64,000 bases of DNA from positions 186,001-250,000 of the forward strand of contig NZ_SMGP01000003.1 of the NCBI RefSeq assembly GCF_004339745.1, read 5' to 3'. The notes below the pieces were generated by a model. It ran no database searches, had not been told where the DNA came from, and saw nothing but the letters and a program-made list of their open reading frames with translations. Origin of the DNA: Paraburkholderia sp. BL9I2N2 (GTDB lineage Bacteria > Pseudomonadota > Gammaproteobacteria > Burkholderiales > Burkholderiaceae). This document shows, piece after piece, positions 34,061 through 43,009 of the stretch (its first letter is position 1; each line of letters starts with the position of its first letter). The position numbers were made by a program, and so were the translations under genes.

Positions 34061-35056
34061 ATGGCCCAAGTTCCTATCAAGCGCGCGATCGAACGCGTTC
34101 CGGGCGGGATGATGATCGTCCCGCTACTGTTCGGCGCAATGATCGCCACCTTCTTGCCGGGCATGCCGAAGTTCTTCGGCTCGTTCACGAATGCGTTGTT
34201 TACCGGCGCGTTGCCGATTCTCGCCGTGTTTTATGTGTGCATGGGCGCGTCGATCGATGTGAAGGCAACGCCTTATCTGCTCAAGAAGGGCGGGGCGCTA
34301 TTCGCGGCGAAAGTCGGGTCCGCGATTGTGGTGGGTGTCGTGCTAGGCCACTTTTTGGGTGAGCAGCCGGTTTCGTCCGGCCTGTTCGCGGGAATGTCGA
34401 CGCTGGCGGTGGTTGCCGCGATGAACGACACGAACGGCGGCCTGTACATGGCGTTGATGGGTCAATATGGCAAGTCTGAGGACGTCGGTGCCTATACGAT
34501 CATGTCGCTCGAATCCGGCCCGTTCCTGACGATGGTCACGCTCGGCGTAGCCGGGCTGTCGGCGTTTCCGTGGCAGACGCTGGTCGGCAGCATCCTCCCG
34601 CTCGCGGCCGGCATGCTGCTCGGCAATCTGGACCGTGAGATGCGCAACTTTCTCGGCCGCGCCGTACCTGTGATGATTCCATTCTTCGCCCTGGCGCTGG
34701 GCGCGAGCCTCGACCTGCACAAAGTATGGCAAGCCGGCTTGCTCGGCATCGGCCTCGGCGTCGCGGTGGTGATCGTGACGGGCATCCCCCTGTATTTGAC
34801 CGATCGGCTGACTGGCGGCACGGGTGTCGCAGGCGTGGCGGCAGCCAACACGGCTGGCAACGGAGCGGCTGTGCCGGCGCTGATTGCAGCGGCCAACCCG
34901 GTCTATGCCGAGGCCGCGAAGAGCGCGACTTTGCTGGTCGCCTCATGCGTCGTCGTGACCGCAATCGTGTCGCCGATTCTCACTGCGGCCGTCGCAAAGC
35001 GAATTGGCAAGCAGGCCGACGCCAGCCGCGCGGCTGCATTGGAGGCGACCCGGTGA
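34061..35056 (+). CDS. 2-keto-3-deoxygluconate permease family transporter (KdgT-like)
   Basis: A 331-residue inner-membrane protein that starts at the ATG at 34061 behind CAGGAG. IKRAIERVPGGMMIVPLLFGA, the LYMALMGQYGKSEDVGAYTIMSLESGPF segment and GVAAANTAGNGAAVPALIAA are all KdgT family signatures. About ten hydrophobic helices. KdgT of enterobacteria carries 2-keto-3-deoxygluconate by proton symport; in operons with DUF1537 kinase and PdxA2 the substrate is more likely a four-carbon acid such as D-threonate or D-erythronate. The stop overlaps the start of the kinase (GTGA). Confidence 0.9.
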   Translation: MAQVPIKRAIERVPGGMMIVPLLFGAMIATFLPGMPKFFGSFTNALFTGALPILAVFYVCMGASIDVKATPYLLKKGGALFAAKVGSAIVVGVVLGHFLGEQPVSSGLFAGMSTLAVVAAMNDTNGGLYMALMGQYGKSEDVGAYTIMSLESGPFLTMVTLGVAGLSAFPWQTLVGSILPLAAGMLLGNLDREMRNFLGRAVPVMIPFFALALGASLDLHKVWQAGLLGIGLGVAVVIVTGIPLYLTDRLTGGTGVAGVAAANTAGNGAAVPALIAAANPVYAEAAKSATLLVASCVVVTAIVSPILTAAVAKRIGKQADASRAAALEATR

Positions 35057-36396
35057 GCAGCACGAGCATTCTGATCATCGCCGACGACCTGTCCGGCGCC
35101 GCCGACTGCGCGATTGCATTTGCGGGAGCGGGGCGCAGTACGGCGGTGACGCTGAACGCGTCACGCGCGATGGACGCGGCGGAGGTGATCGCGGTGGATA
35201 CCGACACGCGCCGCATGCCGCCGGCCGAAGCTGCACACTGTACCAGCGCCGCGTGGCTGGCGCAGCGCGGGCCGGGTCGGCGTCTGTACAAGAAAATCGA
35301 TTCGACCTTGCGCGGTAACTGGGCCGCGGAAGTAGCCGCGTTGCAGCCGCTCGCGGGCCTCGCCATCGTCGCCACGGCCTTTCCTGCCACTGGGCGCACC
35401 GTCCGTGAGGGCCGCGTATTCGTGCGCGGCGTGCCGCTCGAAAATACGGAAACGTGGCAGCTCGAACACGCCGCGCACTCCGCCGACCTCAACGCCATGG
35501 TCAAGGCGGTCGGCTTGCGCACCGCGGCCCTGGGTGTCGACGCGCTGCGTGGCGATCCCACAGCGTTGCGCGCTGCCATTGCCGCCGTGGCGAGCAGTGG
35601 CGCGCAGGCGCTCATCGTCGATGCGGAAACGGATGCGGATTTGAGAGCACTCGCGCAGGCGACGGCGTCGATGGACGAAGCCCTGTTCTGGGTCGGCTCA
35701 GGCGGTCTGGCTCGCGAACTGGCGTCGTTGAGTGACCTGTTCGAGGTTGCCACGGAAGCCGCGCAAGACGCGCCGCCGAAGCCGGACCAGCACAGAAGCG
35801 CGATCCTGATCCTGGTGGGCAGCCTGTCGGCCGTCTCGGAACAGCAATGCGCGATGCTGCGCGAGCGTGCGGGCGTGGGCGAGTTGATCGTGCCGCCGGT
35901 CGTGCTGCGTGCGGGCGAGTCTCATCACGAGTGGGCGGCCTGGCAAGCACGCGTTGGCGCGCATCTGAGCGCACACACCGACTTGCTGGTGCGAATTGGT
36001 CGCGACGATCTGTTCGATCCCGCCGAAGGCGCGCAATTGTCTGCGTCGCTCGCTTCGCTCGTCGCACCGTTTTTCACGCATCTGAGCGGTTTGATCGCGA
36101 CGGGCGGCGAAACCGCGCGCGCGATGCTCGGTACAGCCGGCATCGACAGCCTGCAATTGCTTTCGGAAATCGAGCCGGGCGTGGCAGTGGGCCGCCCGCA
36201 CGGCAACCCGCGCCTCACCGTCGTCACCAAAGCCGGCGCATTTGGCAGCGAGCATGCGCTGTACGGCGCCTACCTTCATCTGCGGGGCACACCGGAGTTC
36301 GCTGATAACGAGTCCGGCTCGGCTCACCCGAGCGGCAACACAACATCTTCGCCGGCTCGCGAAACGAACCAACGTCATTCAGGCAAAACATCATGA
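35053..36396 (+). CDS. dtnK: Four-carbon acid sugar kinase (DUF1537, DtnK/OtnK-like)
   Basis: A 447-residue kinase that starts with GTG at 35053, overlapping the permease stop by 4 bp; the longer frame from 34726 lies inside the permease gene. The N-terminal domain begins ILIIADDLSGAADCAIAFA, the substrate-binding signature. KKIDSTLRGNWAAEV follows, and the C-terminal nucleotide-binding domain has IATGGETARAML and KAGAFGSEHAL. DUF1537 kinases phosphorylate 3-oxo-tetronates, D-threonate or D-erythronate. Pairing with PdxA2, rather than with an aldolase, indicates the D-threonate/D-erythronate kinase branch. Confidence 0.9.
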   Translation: MSSTSILIIADDLSGAADCAIAFAGAGRSTAVTLNASRAMDAAEVIAVDTDTRRMPPAEAAHCTSAAWLAQRGPGRRLYKKIDSTLRGNWAAEVAALQPLAGLAIVATAFPATGRTVREGRVFVRGVPLENTETWQLEHAAHSADLNAMVKAVGLRTAALGVDALRGDPTALRAAIAAVASSGAQALIVDAETDADLRALAQATASMDEALFWVGSGGLARELASLSDLFEVATEAAQDAPPKPDQHRSAILILVGSLSAVSEQQCAMLRERAGVGELIVPPVVLRAGESHHEWAAWQARVGAHLSAHTDLLVRIGRDDLFDPAEGAQLSASLASLVAPFFTHLSGLIATGGETARAMLGTAGIDSLQLLSEIEPGVAVGRPHGNPRLTVVTKAGAFGSEHALYGAYLHLRGTPEFADNESGSAHPSGNTTSSPARETNQRHSGKTS

Positions 36397-37394
36397 GCAA
36401 CTATCTTCCAGTCATCGGCATCACGATGGGCGACGCAGCGGGCGTGGGTCCGGAAATCGTCGTCAAGAGCTTGACGCACGAGTCCGTCTACCGGCAGTGC
36501 CGCCCGCTCGTTATCGGCGATGCCGCGCGCCTCGAGCAGGCCAACCGGATTGTCGGCGGCAGCACGAAAGTGCGTCGCATCGCGAAGCCGGCGGATGCGC
36601 AATATGAGCAGGGCACCATCGACTGCATCGACCTCGGGCTGATTCCCGCCGACCTGCCTTTCGGCGCGCTGTCGGCGCTCGCAGGCGACGCCGCGTATCA
36701 GTACATCGCGCGCGCCGTCGAACTCGCGAAGGCCGACGAGATCGATGCGATCTGCACGGCGCCGCTGAACAAGGAAGCGTTGCACGCCGGCGGTCACAAG
36801 TATCCCGGCCACACTGAAATGCTCGCGCATCTCACGGGCATCGAGGAGGTGTCGATGATGCTGGTCGCGCCGAAACTGCGCGTGATTCACGTGACGACTC
36901 ACATCGGCATTATCGATGCGATCCGCAAGATCGAACCGGGCCTCGTGCAGCGCACGTTAGAGCGAGGGCATGCGACGCTGGTGAAGGCGGGCATTGCCAA
37001 TCCGCGCATCGCCGTGTGCGGCATCAACCCGCATGCCGGCGAAAACGGCCTGTTCGGTTATGGCGAGGAAGAGGAAAAGATCGTTCCGGCCGTGCAGGTC
37101 TTGCGTGAACGCGGCTGGGACATCGAGGGCCCGCTTCCGGCCGACACGCTGTTCTTCCGTGCGGGACGCGGCGACTTCGATCTGGTGGTGGCGATGTACC
37201 ACGATCAGGGCCATGGTCCGGTCAAGGTGCTCGGCCTCGAAGCCGGCGTCAACGTGACGGTCGGACTCGATGTGATCCGTACCTCGGTCGATCACGGCAC
37301 GGCGTTCGATATCGCAGGCAAAGGCATCGCTGACGAACGCAGCCTGCTCGAAGCACTGCGGCAAGGCGCCGAACTTGCGACGCGCCGCGCCTGA
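36393..37394 (+). CDS. pdxA2: PdxA2-type 4-phospho-threonate/erythronate dehydrogenase
   Basis: A 333-residue PdxA homologue whose ATG overlaps the kinase stop (ATGA). GITMGDAAGVGPEIVVK starts the protein; metal-binding histidines appear in HKYPGHTEMLA, MYHDQGHGPVKVLG and TSVDHGTAFDIAG. PdxA proper oxidises 4-phosphohydroxy-threonine in vitamin B6 synthesis. The PdxA2 branch oxidises and decarboxylates D-threonate/D-erythronate 4-phosphate to dihydroxyacetone phosphate. The operon context (permease, DUF1537 kinase, DeoR regulator) supports the second role. Confidence 0.9.
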   Translation: MSNYLPVIGITMGDAAGVGPEIVVKSLTHESVYRQCRPLVIGDAARLEQANRIVGGSTKVRRIAKPADAQYEQGTIDCIDLGLIPADLPFGALSALAGDAAYQYIARAVELAKADEIDAICTAPLNKEALHAGGHKYPGHTEMLAHLTGIEEVSMMLVAPKLRVIHVTTHIGIIDAIRKIEPGLVQRTLERGHATLVKAGIANPRIAVCGINPHAGENGLFGYGEEEEKIVPAVQVLRERGWDIEGPLPADTLFFRAGRGDFDLVVAMYHDQGHGPVKVLGLEAGVNVTVGLDVIRTSVDHGTAFDIAGKGIADERSLLEALRQGAELATRRA

Positions 37395-37417
37395 CGCGGT
37401 TTGAAATCGATGTACGT

Positions 37418-37454
37418 GCGCGGTGCCGCCCGCTCGCGCTGAGCGGCACCGTGC
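37418..37454 (+). terminator. Strong hairpin after pdxA2
   Basis: CGGTGCCGC at 37421 pairs perfectly with GCGGCACCG at 37443, and the stem extends outward to 37418/37454 with one wobble. It starts 24 bp after the pdxA2 stop and 26 bp before the TetR gene. No clear T-run, so partial termination is possible. Confidence 0.5.
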
Positions 37455-37479
37455 CCTTAGGGCTGTAGTTGTCAGGGTT

Positions 37480-38082
37480 ATGCAAACACGACGCACTGAA
37501 GACTTTCGCGAAAGGCTACTCGAAGCGGGTGTCGCGCTGTTCGCCGAAACGGGTTATCACGGCACCGGCGTAAAAGACATCGTCGAGCGTGCCGGCGTGC
37601 CGAAGGGCTCGTTCTACAACTACTTCGAGAGCAAAGAGGCATTCGGCGCGGCAATCCTGCACCACTACGCGCAGGAGCAGGCCGCTGAATGGAAGCGGTA
37701 TTCGCGCGAAGCGGCATCGTCCGATCCGCTGCTCGCGCTTCGCGGCATCTACGCATGCATCGTTGCCGACTATGAAGCTTGTGACGACCGTTACGGTTGT
37801 CTGGTCGGCAACTTTGCAGGCGAGATCGCGCAGTCGAGCGATCTGTGCCGGCTCGCCGCGCGCAGGACGGTCAATGAATGGCGTGTCGGCTGTGCCGATT
37901 ATCTGCGGCGCGGCCAGGAATACGGCTCCGTGCGGCGCGATCTTTCGGCTGATGCAATGGCTGACCTGTTCTGGAATGCGTGGGAAGGCAGCTTGTTGCG
38001 CATGAAGCTGGATGACTCCGTCGAGCCGCTGAAGGCTTGCGTGCATTCCATGTTCGATCTGTTTTTCAAATCCCCGCAGTAA
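37480..38082 (+). CDS. TetR/AcrR family transcriptional regulator
   Basis: A 200-residue regulator starting at the ATG at 37480. The DNA-binding part is residues 5-55 (LLEAGVALFAETGYHGTGVKDIVERAGVPKGSFYNYFESKEAF). The C-terminal domain includes CLVGNFAGEIA with a cysteine, similar to NemR-like and other electrophile-sensing TetR proteins with a TetR_C domain. It precedes an aldehyde/alcohol dehydrogenase gene by 100 bp on the same strand; regulation of that enzyme by reactive aldehydes is plausible. Confidence 0.88.
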   Translation: MQTRRTEDFRERLLEAGVALFAETGYHGTGVKDIVERAGVPKGSFYNYFESKEAFGAAILHHYAQEQAAEWKRYSREAASSDPLLALRGIYACIVADYEACDDRYGCLVGNFAGEIAQSSDLCRLAARRTVNEWRVGCADYLRRGQEYGSVRRDLSADAMADLFWNAWEGSLLRMKLDDSVEPLKACVHSMFDLFFKSPQ

Positions 38083-38181
38083 CGGTCGTGGCTAATTTGA
38101 ACGGTGTCTGGTGTCGATCCGGGTAGCCGTTTATTCCGTTTTGAGACGACCGGTCATTTCAATGTAAGGAAGAGAGATTCA

Positions 38182-39336
38182 ATGCAGAACTTTACGTTTC
38201 ATAACCCCACACGAATCATTTTCGGCGAAGGCCAGATCGCCGCACTCGATGCGCACGTCCCGCCCAACGCGCGAGTGCTGATTACCTGCGGCGGCGGCAG
38301 CATCAAGAACAACGGTGTGCTCGCGCAAGTGCAGGCGGCGCTCGGTGAGCGCGCGTGGCACCTGTTCGGCGGCATCGAGCCGAATCCCACGTACGAAACG
38401 CTGATGGAAGCGGTCACGCTCGCCCGTGAGGGGAACTTCGATTTTCTGCTGGCGGTGGGCGGCGGTTCGGTGATCGACGGCACCAAGTTCATCGCTGCCG
38501 CGGTGAAGTTCGACGGCGAACCGTGGGACATTCTCGCGAAGCAGGCCGAGATACGCGACGCGGTGCCGTTCGGCAGCGTGTTGACGCTGCCCGCCACCGG
38601 TTCGGAGATGAACAATGGCGGCGTTATCAGCCACCGCGCGAAGGGCGACAAGCTGCCGTTCCGTAGCGAGGCGACCTATCCGGTCTTCTCGGTGCTCGAT
38701 CCAACCACGACCTATTCATTGCCGCCGCGGCAGATTGCCAACGGTGTCGTCGATGCGTTCGTTCATATCGTCGAGCAGTATCTGACCTACCCGGTGGACG
38801 CCAGGGTACAGGACCGTTTCGCCGAAGGCCTGCTGATTACGCTGACTGAAGTCGGCCCGCAAGCGCTCGCCGAGCCGCACAACTATGCGGTGCGAGCCAA
38901 CCTGATGTGGACGGCAACGCTGGCTTTGAACGGTCTGATCGGCGCCGGCGTGCCGCAGGACTGGGCGACCCACATGCTCGGCCACGAGATCACGGCGCTG
39001 CACGGACTCGATCACGCACAGACGCTCGCCATCGTGCTGCCTGCCATGCTGAGCGTGCGCCGCGAGTCGAAACGCGGGAAGTTGCTGCAGTACGCCGAAC
39101 GAGTCTGGAACATCACCGAGGGCAGCGAGGACGAGCGTATCAGTGCGGCGATTACGGCGACGCGTGTGTTCTTCGAACGCATGTCGGTGGGAACCCGCTT
39201 GCGCGACTATCAGATCAGCGGCCAGTCGATCGGCACGCTGATCACGAAACTCGAAGAGCACGGGATGACGGCACTGGGCGAACACGGCGACGTGACACTC
39301 GACGTGAGCCGTCAGGTCTATCAATTCGCAGTCTGA
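38182..39336 (+). CDS. Iron-containing alcohol dehydrogenase (YqhD-like)
   Basis: A 384-residue type III alcohol dehydrogenase started at the ATG at 38182. MQNFTFHNPTRIIFGEGQI and the nucleotide-binding GGGSVIDGTKFIA are typical for YqhD and butanol dehydrogenases. The metal ligands come from the DAFVHIVEQYLT region and HMLGHEITALHGLDHAQTLAIVLP. YqhD reduces a broad set of aldehydes with NADPH. The upstream TetR gene and the downstream reductase-like gene suggest a small aldehyde-detoxification unit. Confidence 0.9.
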   Translation: MQNFTFHNPTRIIFGEGQIAALDAHVPPNARVLITCGGGSIKNNGVLAQVQAALGERAWHLFGGIEPNPTYETLMEAVTLAREGNFDFLLAVGGGSVIDGTKFIAAAVKFDGEPWDILAKQAEIRDAVPFGSVLTLPATGSEMNNGGVISHRAKGDKLPFRSEATYPVFSVLDPTTTYSLPPRQIANGVVDAFVHIVEQYLTYPVDARVQDRFAEGLLITLTEVGPQALAEPHNYAVRANLMWTATLALNGLIGAGVPQDWATHMLGHEITALHGLDHAQTLAIVLPAMLSVRRESKRGKLLQYAERVWNITEGSEDERISAAITATRVFFERMSVGTRLRDYQISGQSIGTLITKLEEHGMTALGEHGDVTLDVSRQVYQFAV

Positions 39337-39377
39337 ACGGGCCCGCATTCGCGCGGCCGATCATTTGGAATGGCATT

Positions 39378-40280
39378 ATGAAAATTGGATTTGTAGGACT
39401 TGGCTCGATGGGCGCAGCGATCGCGAAGAACCTGATCGACGCCGGGCACGACGTGCAGGTTTTCAATCGTAGTCCAGCCCGCGCCGAACCATTGCGCGAA
39501 GCGGGGGCGAGTGTCGCGTCGAGTCCCGCGCAGGCGGCGCTGGGGGCCGACGTAGTCTTCACGATGGTGGCCGACGATTCCGCGCACGCAGCGGTCACGT
39601 TCGGCGAGGCGGGCATCGCCACCGCACTGAAGCCGGGTGCGCTGCACATTTCGATGAGCACGATCAGTGTCGCCGCCGCGCAGGATCACGCTGCGAAGTA
39701 CCGTGAAGCGGGTCTTGCCTTCGTGTCCGCGCCGGTGTTCGGCCGGCCCGATGCCGCGGCGGCGCGCAAGCTGTTCATCATGGCGGCCGGCGCCGACGAG
39801 CACCTCAAGGTTGCCGTGCCGCTTCTCGAAACGCTTGGGCAGTCGGTCGGCATTGTCGGCGAGGATCCTTCGCAGGCGAACCTGGTGAAGCTGATCGGCA
39901 ATTTCATGCTGTCCGTGATCATCGAAACGCTGGGCGAAGCCTGTGCCGTAGCGGGCAAGGCCGGCATCGATCCGATGCGTCTGGTCGAGCTGCTGACGAG
40001 TGCAAACTTCAATGCGCCGCCATACAAGATCTACGGCCCGCTGATTGCGTCGCAGCAATTCCAGCCGCCTGGCTTCTCGTTGCCGCTCGGCCAGAAGGAC
40101 AACCGCCTGATGCTGGCAGCCGCTGAGGCACTGGGCGTTCCGTTGCCGCTGGCAAGCCTCGTCCACGACCGGTTCCTGACGTTGCGCTCGCAAGGAATCG
40201 GCGCTGAACATGACTGGTCGGCGGTGGCACTTTGTGCGCTGTCCGATGCCGGCTTGAGCAACGCGCTTCACGGCGGCTGA
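39378..40280 (+). CDS. NAD(P)-dependent 3-hydroxyisobutyrate dehydrogenase-like oxidoreductase
   Basis: A 300-residue beta-hydroxyacid dehydrogenase. It begins MKIGFVGLGSMGAAIAKNL, the GxGxxG dinucleotide fold, with NRS after beta-2 indicating NADP preference. The substrate motif normally DAPVSGG reads SAPVFGRPDAA, the variant seen in the glyoxylate/succinic semialdehyde reductase and cytokine-like NDF branch. The catalytic lysine is in NLVKLIGNFML. It starts 41 bp after the alcohol dehydrogenase stop and is likely cotranscribed. Confidence 0.87.
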   Translation: MKIGFVGLGSMGAAIAKNLIDAGHDVQVFNRSPARAEPLREAGASVASSPAQAALGADVVFTMVADDSAHAAVTFGEAGIATALKPGALHISMSTISVAAAQDHAAKYREAGLAFVSAPVFGRPDAAAARKLFIMAAGADEHLKVAVPLLETLGQSVGIVGEDPSQANLVKLIGNFMLSVIIETLGEACAVAGKAGIDPMRLVELLTSANFNAPPYKIYGPLIASQQFQPPGFSLPLGQKDNRLMLAAAEALGVPLPLASLVHDRFLTLRSQGIGAEHDWSAVALCALSDAGLSNALHGG

Positions 40281-40293
40281 GCGCAATGGGCAC

Positions 40294-40318
40294 AATGCCG
40301 CTCGCCAGGAGCGGCATT
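40294..40318 (+). terminator. Intrinsic-type hairpin after the oxidoreductase gene
   Basis: AATGCCGCTC (40294-40303) and GAGCGGCATT (40309-40318) form a perfect 10-bp stem with a 5-nt loop, followed by TTC-type residues only briefly. Located 13 bp after the stop codon; a good candidate terminator for the TetR-ADH-reductase unit. Confidence 0.6.
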
Positions 40319-40329
40319 TCACATGCCGA

Positions 40330-40860
40330 CCAGCGCGCGAATGGGGATGTCGAGCATGAGCGGATCCAACGTGCTATCCCAGGTTCAGCTACGGTCCATA
40401 TTCAGCTCCGCCGTCGTGGTCGCTCGTTTCGAGCCTGACACCTCGCACGACCTGTATCAGAGAGTGGTCAGTGGCGATCTCGATGCCGCGGTCGTCGCAC
40501 GGCCACCATTCAATCTGCCGAAAAGTTGCGACTGGCACACGTTCAGGGAAGAGCCGCTCGTACTCCTGAGCTTGCCGCGATGAAGGTGACGGATCCGCAC
40601 GTCACATTGCAGACGGAACCGTTTCTCCGTTACGACCGCAATGTTGTCGGTGGGCAACTCGCCGAGAGCTACCTTCGGCAACATTGCATTACGCCGCATC
40701 AACGCTGCGAGCTCGACGGGCTCGGTGCGACTCCGGTTGATCCAGGCTTTCTTGCAAGTGGCCTCGGAATTCGATTGTGGCTAAGCGGCACAGTGCCGTT
40801 GCAAATTTATCGTAAATGCAACCTTGCCGATATCGCTATAGAATTGACGCGACCCAACCG
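40330..40860 (+). pseudogene. Degraded LysR family regulator, effector domain only
   Basis: Two adjacent frames carry consecutive parts of a LysR effector domain. The first (about 40370-40580) reads DLYQRVVSGDLDAAVVARPPF and EEPLVLLSLPR. The second, shifted by one frame (about 40580-40800), reads EPFLRYDRNVVGGQLAESYL, RQHCITPHQRCELDGL and GFLASGLGIRLWL. The N-terminal DNA-binding domain is missing and the C-terminus is corrupted. There is no intact product; the remnant fills the gap to the next gene. Confidence 0.7.
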
Positions 40861-41001
40861 TGAATGTCGATGATTCGCGAGTCAGCAGGGCCGTTTCGCA
40901 ACTCTCTAGTCGATACACTTTCAATGTCCCATAGCACTCGCCGGCCCACGGGCCGCGCTTCTTTTGGTCGGCGTCACCTGAGCAAGGAGATGCTGCTCCC
41001 A

Positions 41002-41451
41002 ATGACGAGGCGAGCTGCCTCTGATATCTCGCTCGCAAATCACCTTGCGCTTGCGGTCTGCCGCAAAGGGCAAGGAAACGCTCATCTGATCAGTGAGCTG
41101 AACAGAGCCGTCTATCTGACGTACTACTTACAAGAGGCCGGATTCGGTAATGCATCTGTCGATTTGTATCGGCGTGCCGAGGCCGCATTGGATCAAGCTG
41201 CTGGCAGGGCACAGTGTGACGGCGTGTGGCAAGTCAGTGCGGAGGTCGCGAGTATGCTTGAGGAAATTCTCGCCATTCACGATCAGCAACTGACGGCGGC
41301 TGCGACCAGACACGTGATCGAGGCCAAAGCGCGGTTTGCCAGGTTGAACAGAAGCAACCACCGTTCGCCGGTTTCGGAAGACGCACGGCCGACTGATCGC
41401 CACGACGACTCCGGGTTCAACGTTTCCGCGACCGCCAACAGGTTGCAATAG
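41002..41451 (+). CDS. Hypothetical helical protein
   Basis: The frame is open from 40864, but AAGGAG at 40984-40989 and the start of compositional regularity favour the ATG at 41002 (MTRRAASDISLANHLALAV), giving 149 residues. The sequence is mainly helical, with LISELNRAVYLTYYLQEAGFG, LYRRAEAALDQAA and ASMLEEILAIHDQQL, and a polar basic tail. No signal peptide or membrane helix. It resembles small hypothetical proteins common in Burkholderia genomes, but I cannot name a family. It follows the LysR remnant and is convergent with the efflux operon. Confidence 0.5.
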   Translation: MTRRAASDISLANHLALAVCRKGQGNAHLISELNRAVYLTYYLQEAGFGNASVDLYRRAEAALDQAAGRAQCDGVWQVSAEVASMLEEILAIHDQQLTAAATRHVIEAKARFARLNRSNHRSPVSEDARPTDRHDDSGFNVSATANRLQ

Positions 41452-41521
41452 TCCGGACAGGGAACGCGCTCCGAAGTAGCCAGCAATTCGGGGCTGCCGT
41501 TCCCGCGCCATGCAGCGGCGG

Positions 41522-43009
41522 TCAATTCGCGCTGGGTGCCGTTGCCGTTGCCGTTGCCGTTGCTGTTGCGACGAGTGCCGGCGCCGCAGCGGCTTGAGCC
41601 AGTTCGTCGCTTGACCATCCACCGCCGAGCGCATGCAGGAGTTGCACGTTCGCACTCAACTGGCGCGTCTGGATATCGAGCACGCTGCGTTGCGCTTCGA
41701 GTGCGACCGTCTGTGCCTGCACGACATCGAGGTAGCCCACCACGCCCTGGCGATATTGACGCAACGCGAGGTCGACCGAGTACTGCGCGGCGTTGGCTGC
41801 GTCCCGTTGCTCACCCAACGCAGTACCGAGATACGACAGCAGGGCAAGGTTGTCTTCAACCTGCTGGAATGCAGACAGTACTACGCCGCGGTAGCGTTCT
41901 CCCGCTTCTTGAGTTGCCGCCTTGGCGGAATCGAGTTGCGCACGACGGTACCCGCCGTCGAACACGTACTGCACGAGCTGCGGGCCGACCGCCCAGAACA
42001 GATTGGGCGCGCTAACGAGGCCGGCGTAGGCTGCGCTTTGCACACCGCCCTGCAAGCTCAGCATGATGTCCGGGAAGTAGGCCGCCCGCGCGACGCCAAT
42101 CTTTGCGTTGGCCTCGGCCACCCGGCGTTCCGCCGCAGCGACGTCGGGCCGGCGTTGCAGCAGCGTCGACGGCAGGCCGGTGGGAATCGCCGGCAACGCG
42201 ATCGCGGCGGTCTGGGGCGGCAGGCTGAATTCGGACGCAGAGGTTCCGACCAGGACCGCGATCGCATGTTCAAGCAGAGCCCGTTGCGCCAGGTTCTGCG
42301 ACAGCTGCGACTTCGCTGACGAAAGTTGCGTTTGCGCTCGGGAAACGTCGAGGCCCGACACGATTCCACTGTTATGCAAAGTTTGCGTGAGTTGCAGGGC
42401 CTTCGTATACGCCACGACAGTTTCGTTCAACAGCTCGGTTTGCTGGTCGAGGCCGCGCAAGCGGAGGCAACTGTCCGCGAGTTCGACCTGCAGGCTCAGC
42501 CTGACCGAGGCCAGATCGGCCTGGGTCGCCTGCGCCTCGTCCTTGCCGGCCACCACGGAGTCGCGCACGCGCCCCCAAAGGTCGAGGTCATAGTTGATTT
42601 CGCCGCCAAGCGTGACGGAGTTGTAGTCGTTCGGGCCGCCCACGCGCAACGGCCGGTTGTCGGACTGGCGCTCACGCAGCGGCACGGCGCTCACACTGAC
42701 CGACGGGTACAGCCCCGACTCGACCTGCGCCACGAAAGCCTGCGCTTGCTCATAGTGTGCGTACGCCGCGCGCAAGTCGGTGTTGTTGGCCAGCAGACGC
42801 GCTTCGAGATCGTTGAGCTGCGCGTCGCCATACATCTTCCACCAGCCGTTGCGGTCTATCCGGTCGGCGGGCTGTGCCGTGGTCCACGGGCCGACCGTCT
42901 TGTATTGCGCCGCGATCGGCGTCGGCGGGACGTGATATTGCGGCGCGAACGAGCAGGCGCAGAGCGCGACGACGCTCGCGAGAAGCGCCGGAAGTCCATA
43001 CTTAACCAT
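41522..43009 (-). CDS. RND efflux outer-membrane lipoprotein (NodT/OprM family)
   Basis: A 495-residue TolC-like channel. The signal peptide ends with the lipobox ALCAC-S, so Cys19 is probably lipidated. Typical NodT motifs are WWKMYGDAQLNDLEARLLANN, SGLDVSRAQTQL, RRPDVAAAERRVAEANA and IGVARAAYFP. The C-terminus carries an Ala-Thr run (VATATATATATAP) encoded by a hexanucleotide repeat. Last gene of the efflux operon; its start overlaps the adaptor stop by 8 bp. It forms the outer-membrane exit duct of the tripartite pump. Confidence 0.92.
   Translation of the reverse strand: MVKYGLPALLASVVALCACSFAPQYHVPPTPIAAQYKTVGPWTTAQPADRIDRNGWWKMYGDAQLNDLEARLLANNTDLRAAYAHYEQAQAFVAQVESGLYPSVSVSAVPLRERQSDNRPLRVGGPNDYNSVTLGGEINYDLDLWGRVRDSVVAGKDEAQATQADLASVRLSLQVELADSCLRLRGLDQQTELLNETVVAYTKALQLTQTLHNSGIVSGLDVSRAQTQLSSAKSQLSQNLAQRALLEHAIAVLVGTSASEFSLPPQTAAIALPAIPTGLPSTLLQRRPDVAAAERRVAEANAKIGVARAAYFPDIMLSLQGGVQSAAYAGLVSAPNLFWAVGPQLVQYVFDGGYRRAQLDSAKAATQEAGERYRGVVLSAFQQVEDNLALLSYLGTALGEQRDAANAAQYSVDLALRQYRQGVVGYLDVVQAQTVALEAQRSVLDIQTRQLSANVQLLHALGGGWSSDELAQAAAAPALVATATATATATAPSAN
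41535..41570 (+). repeat. Hexanucleotide repeat in the 3' end of the outer-membrane channel gene
   Basis: Six 6-bp units in tandem, three exact GTTGCC (41541-41558) with GGTGCC before and GTTGCT, GTTGCG after. On the coding strand they specify alternating Ala and Thr. Because the unit is a multiple of 3, length change would not shift the frame. Confidence 0.7.
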
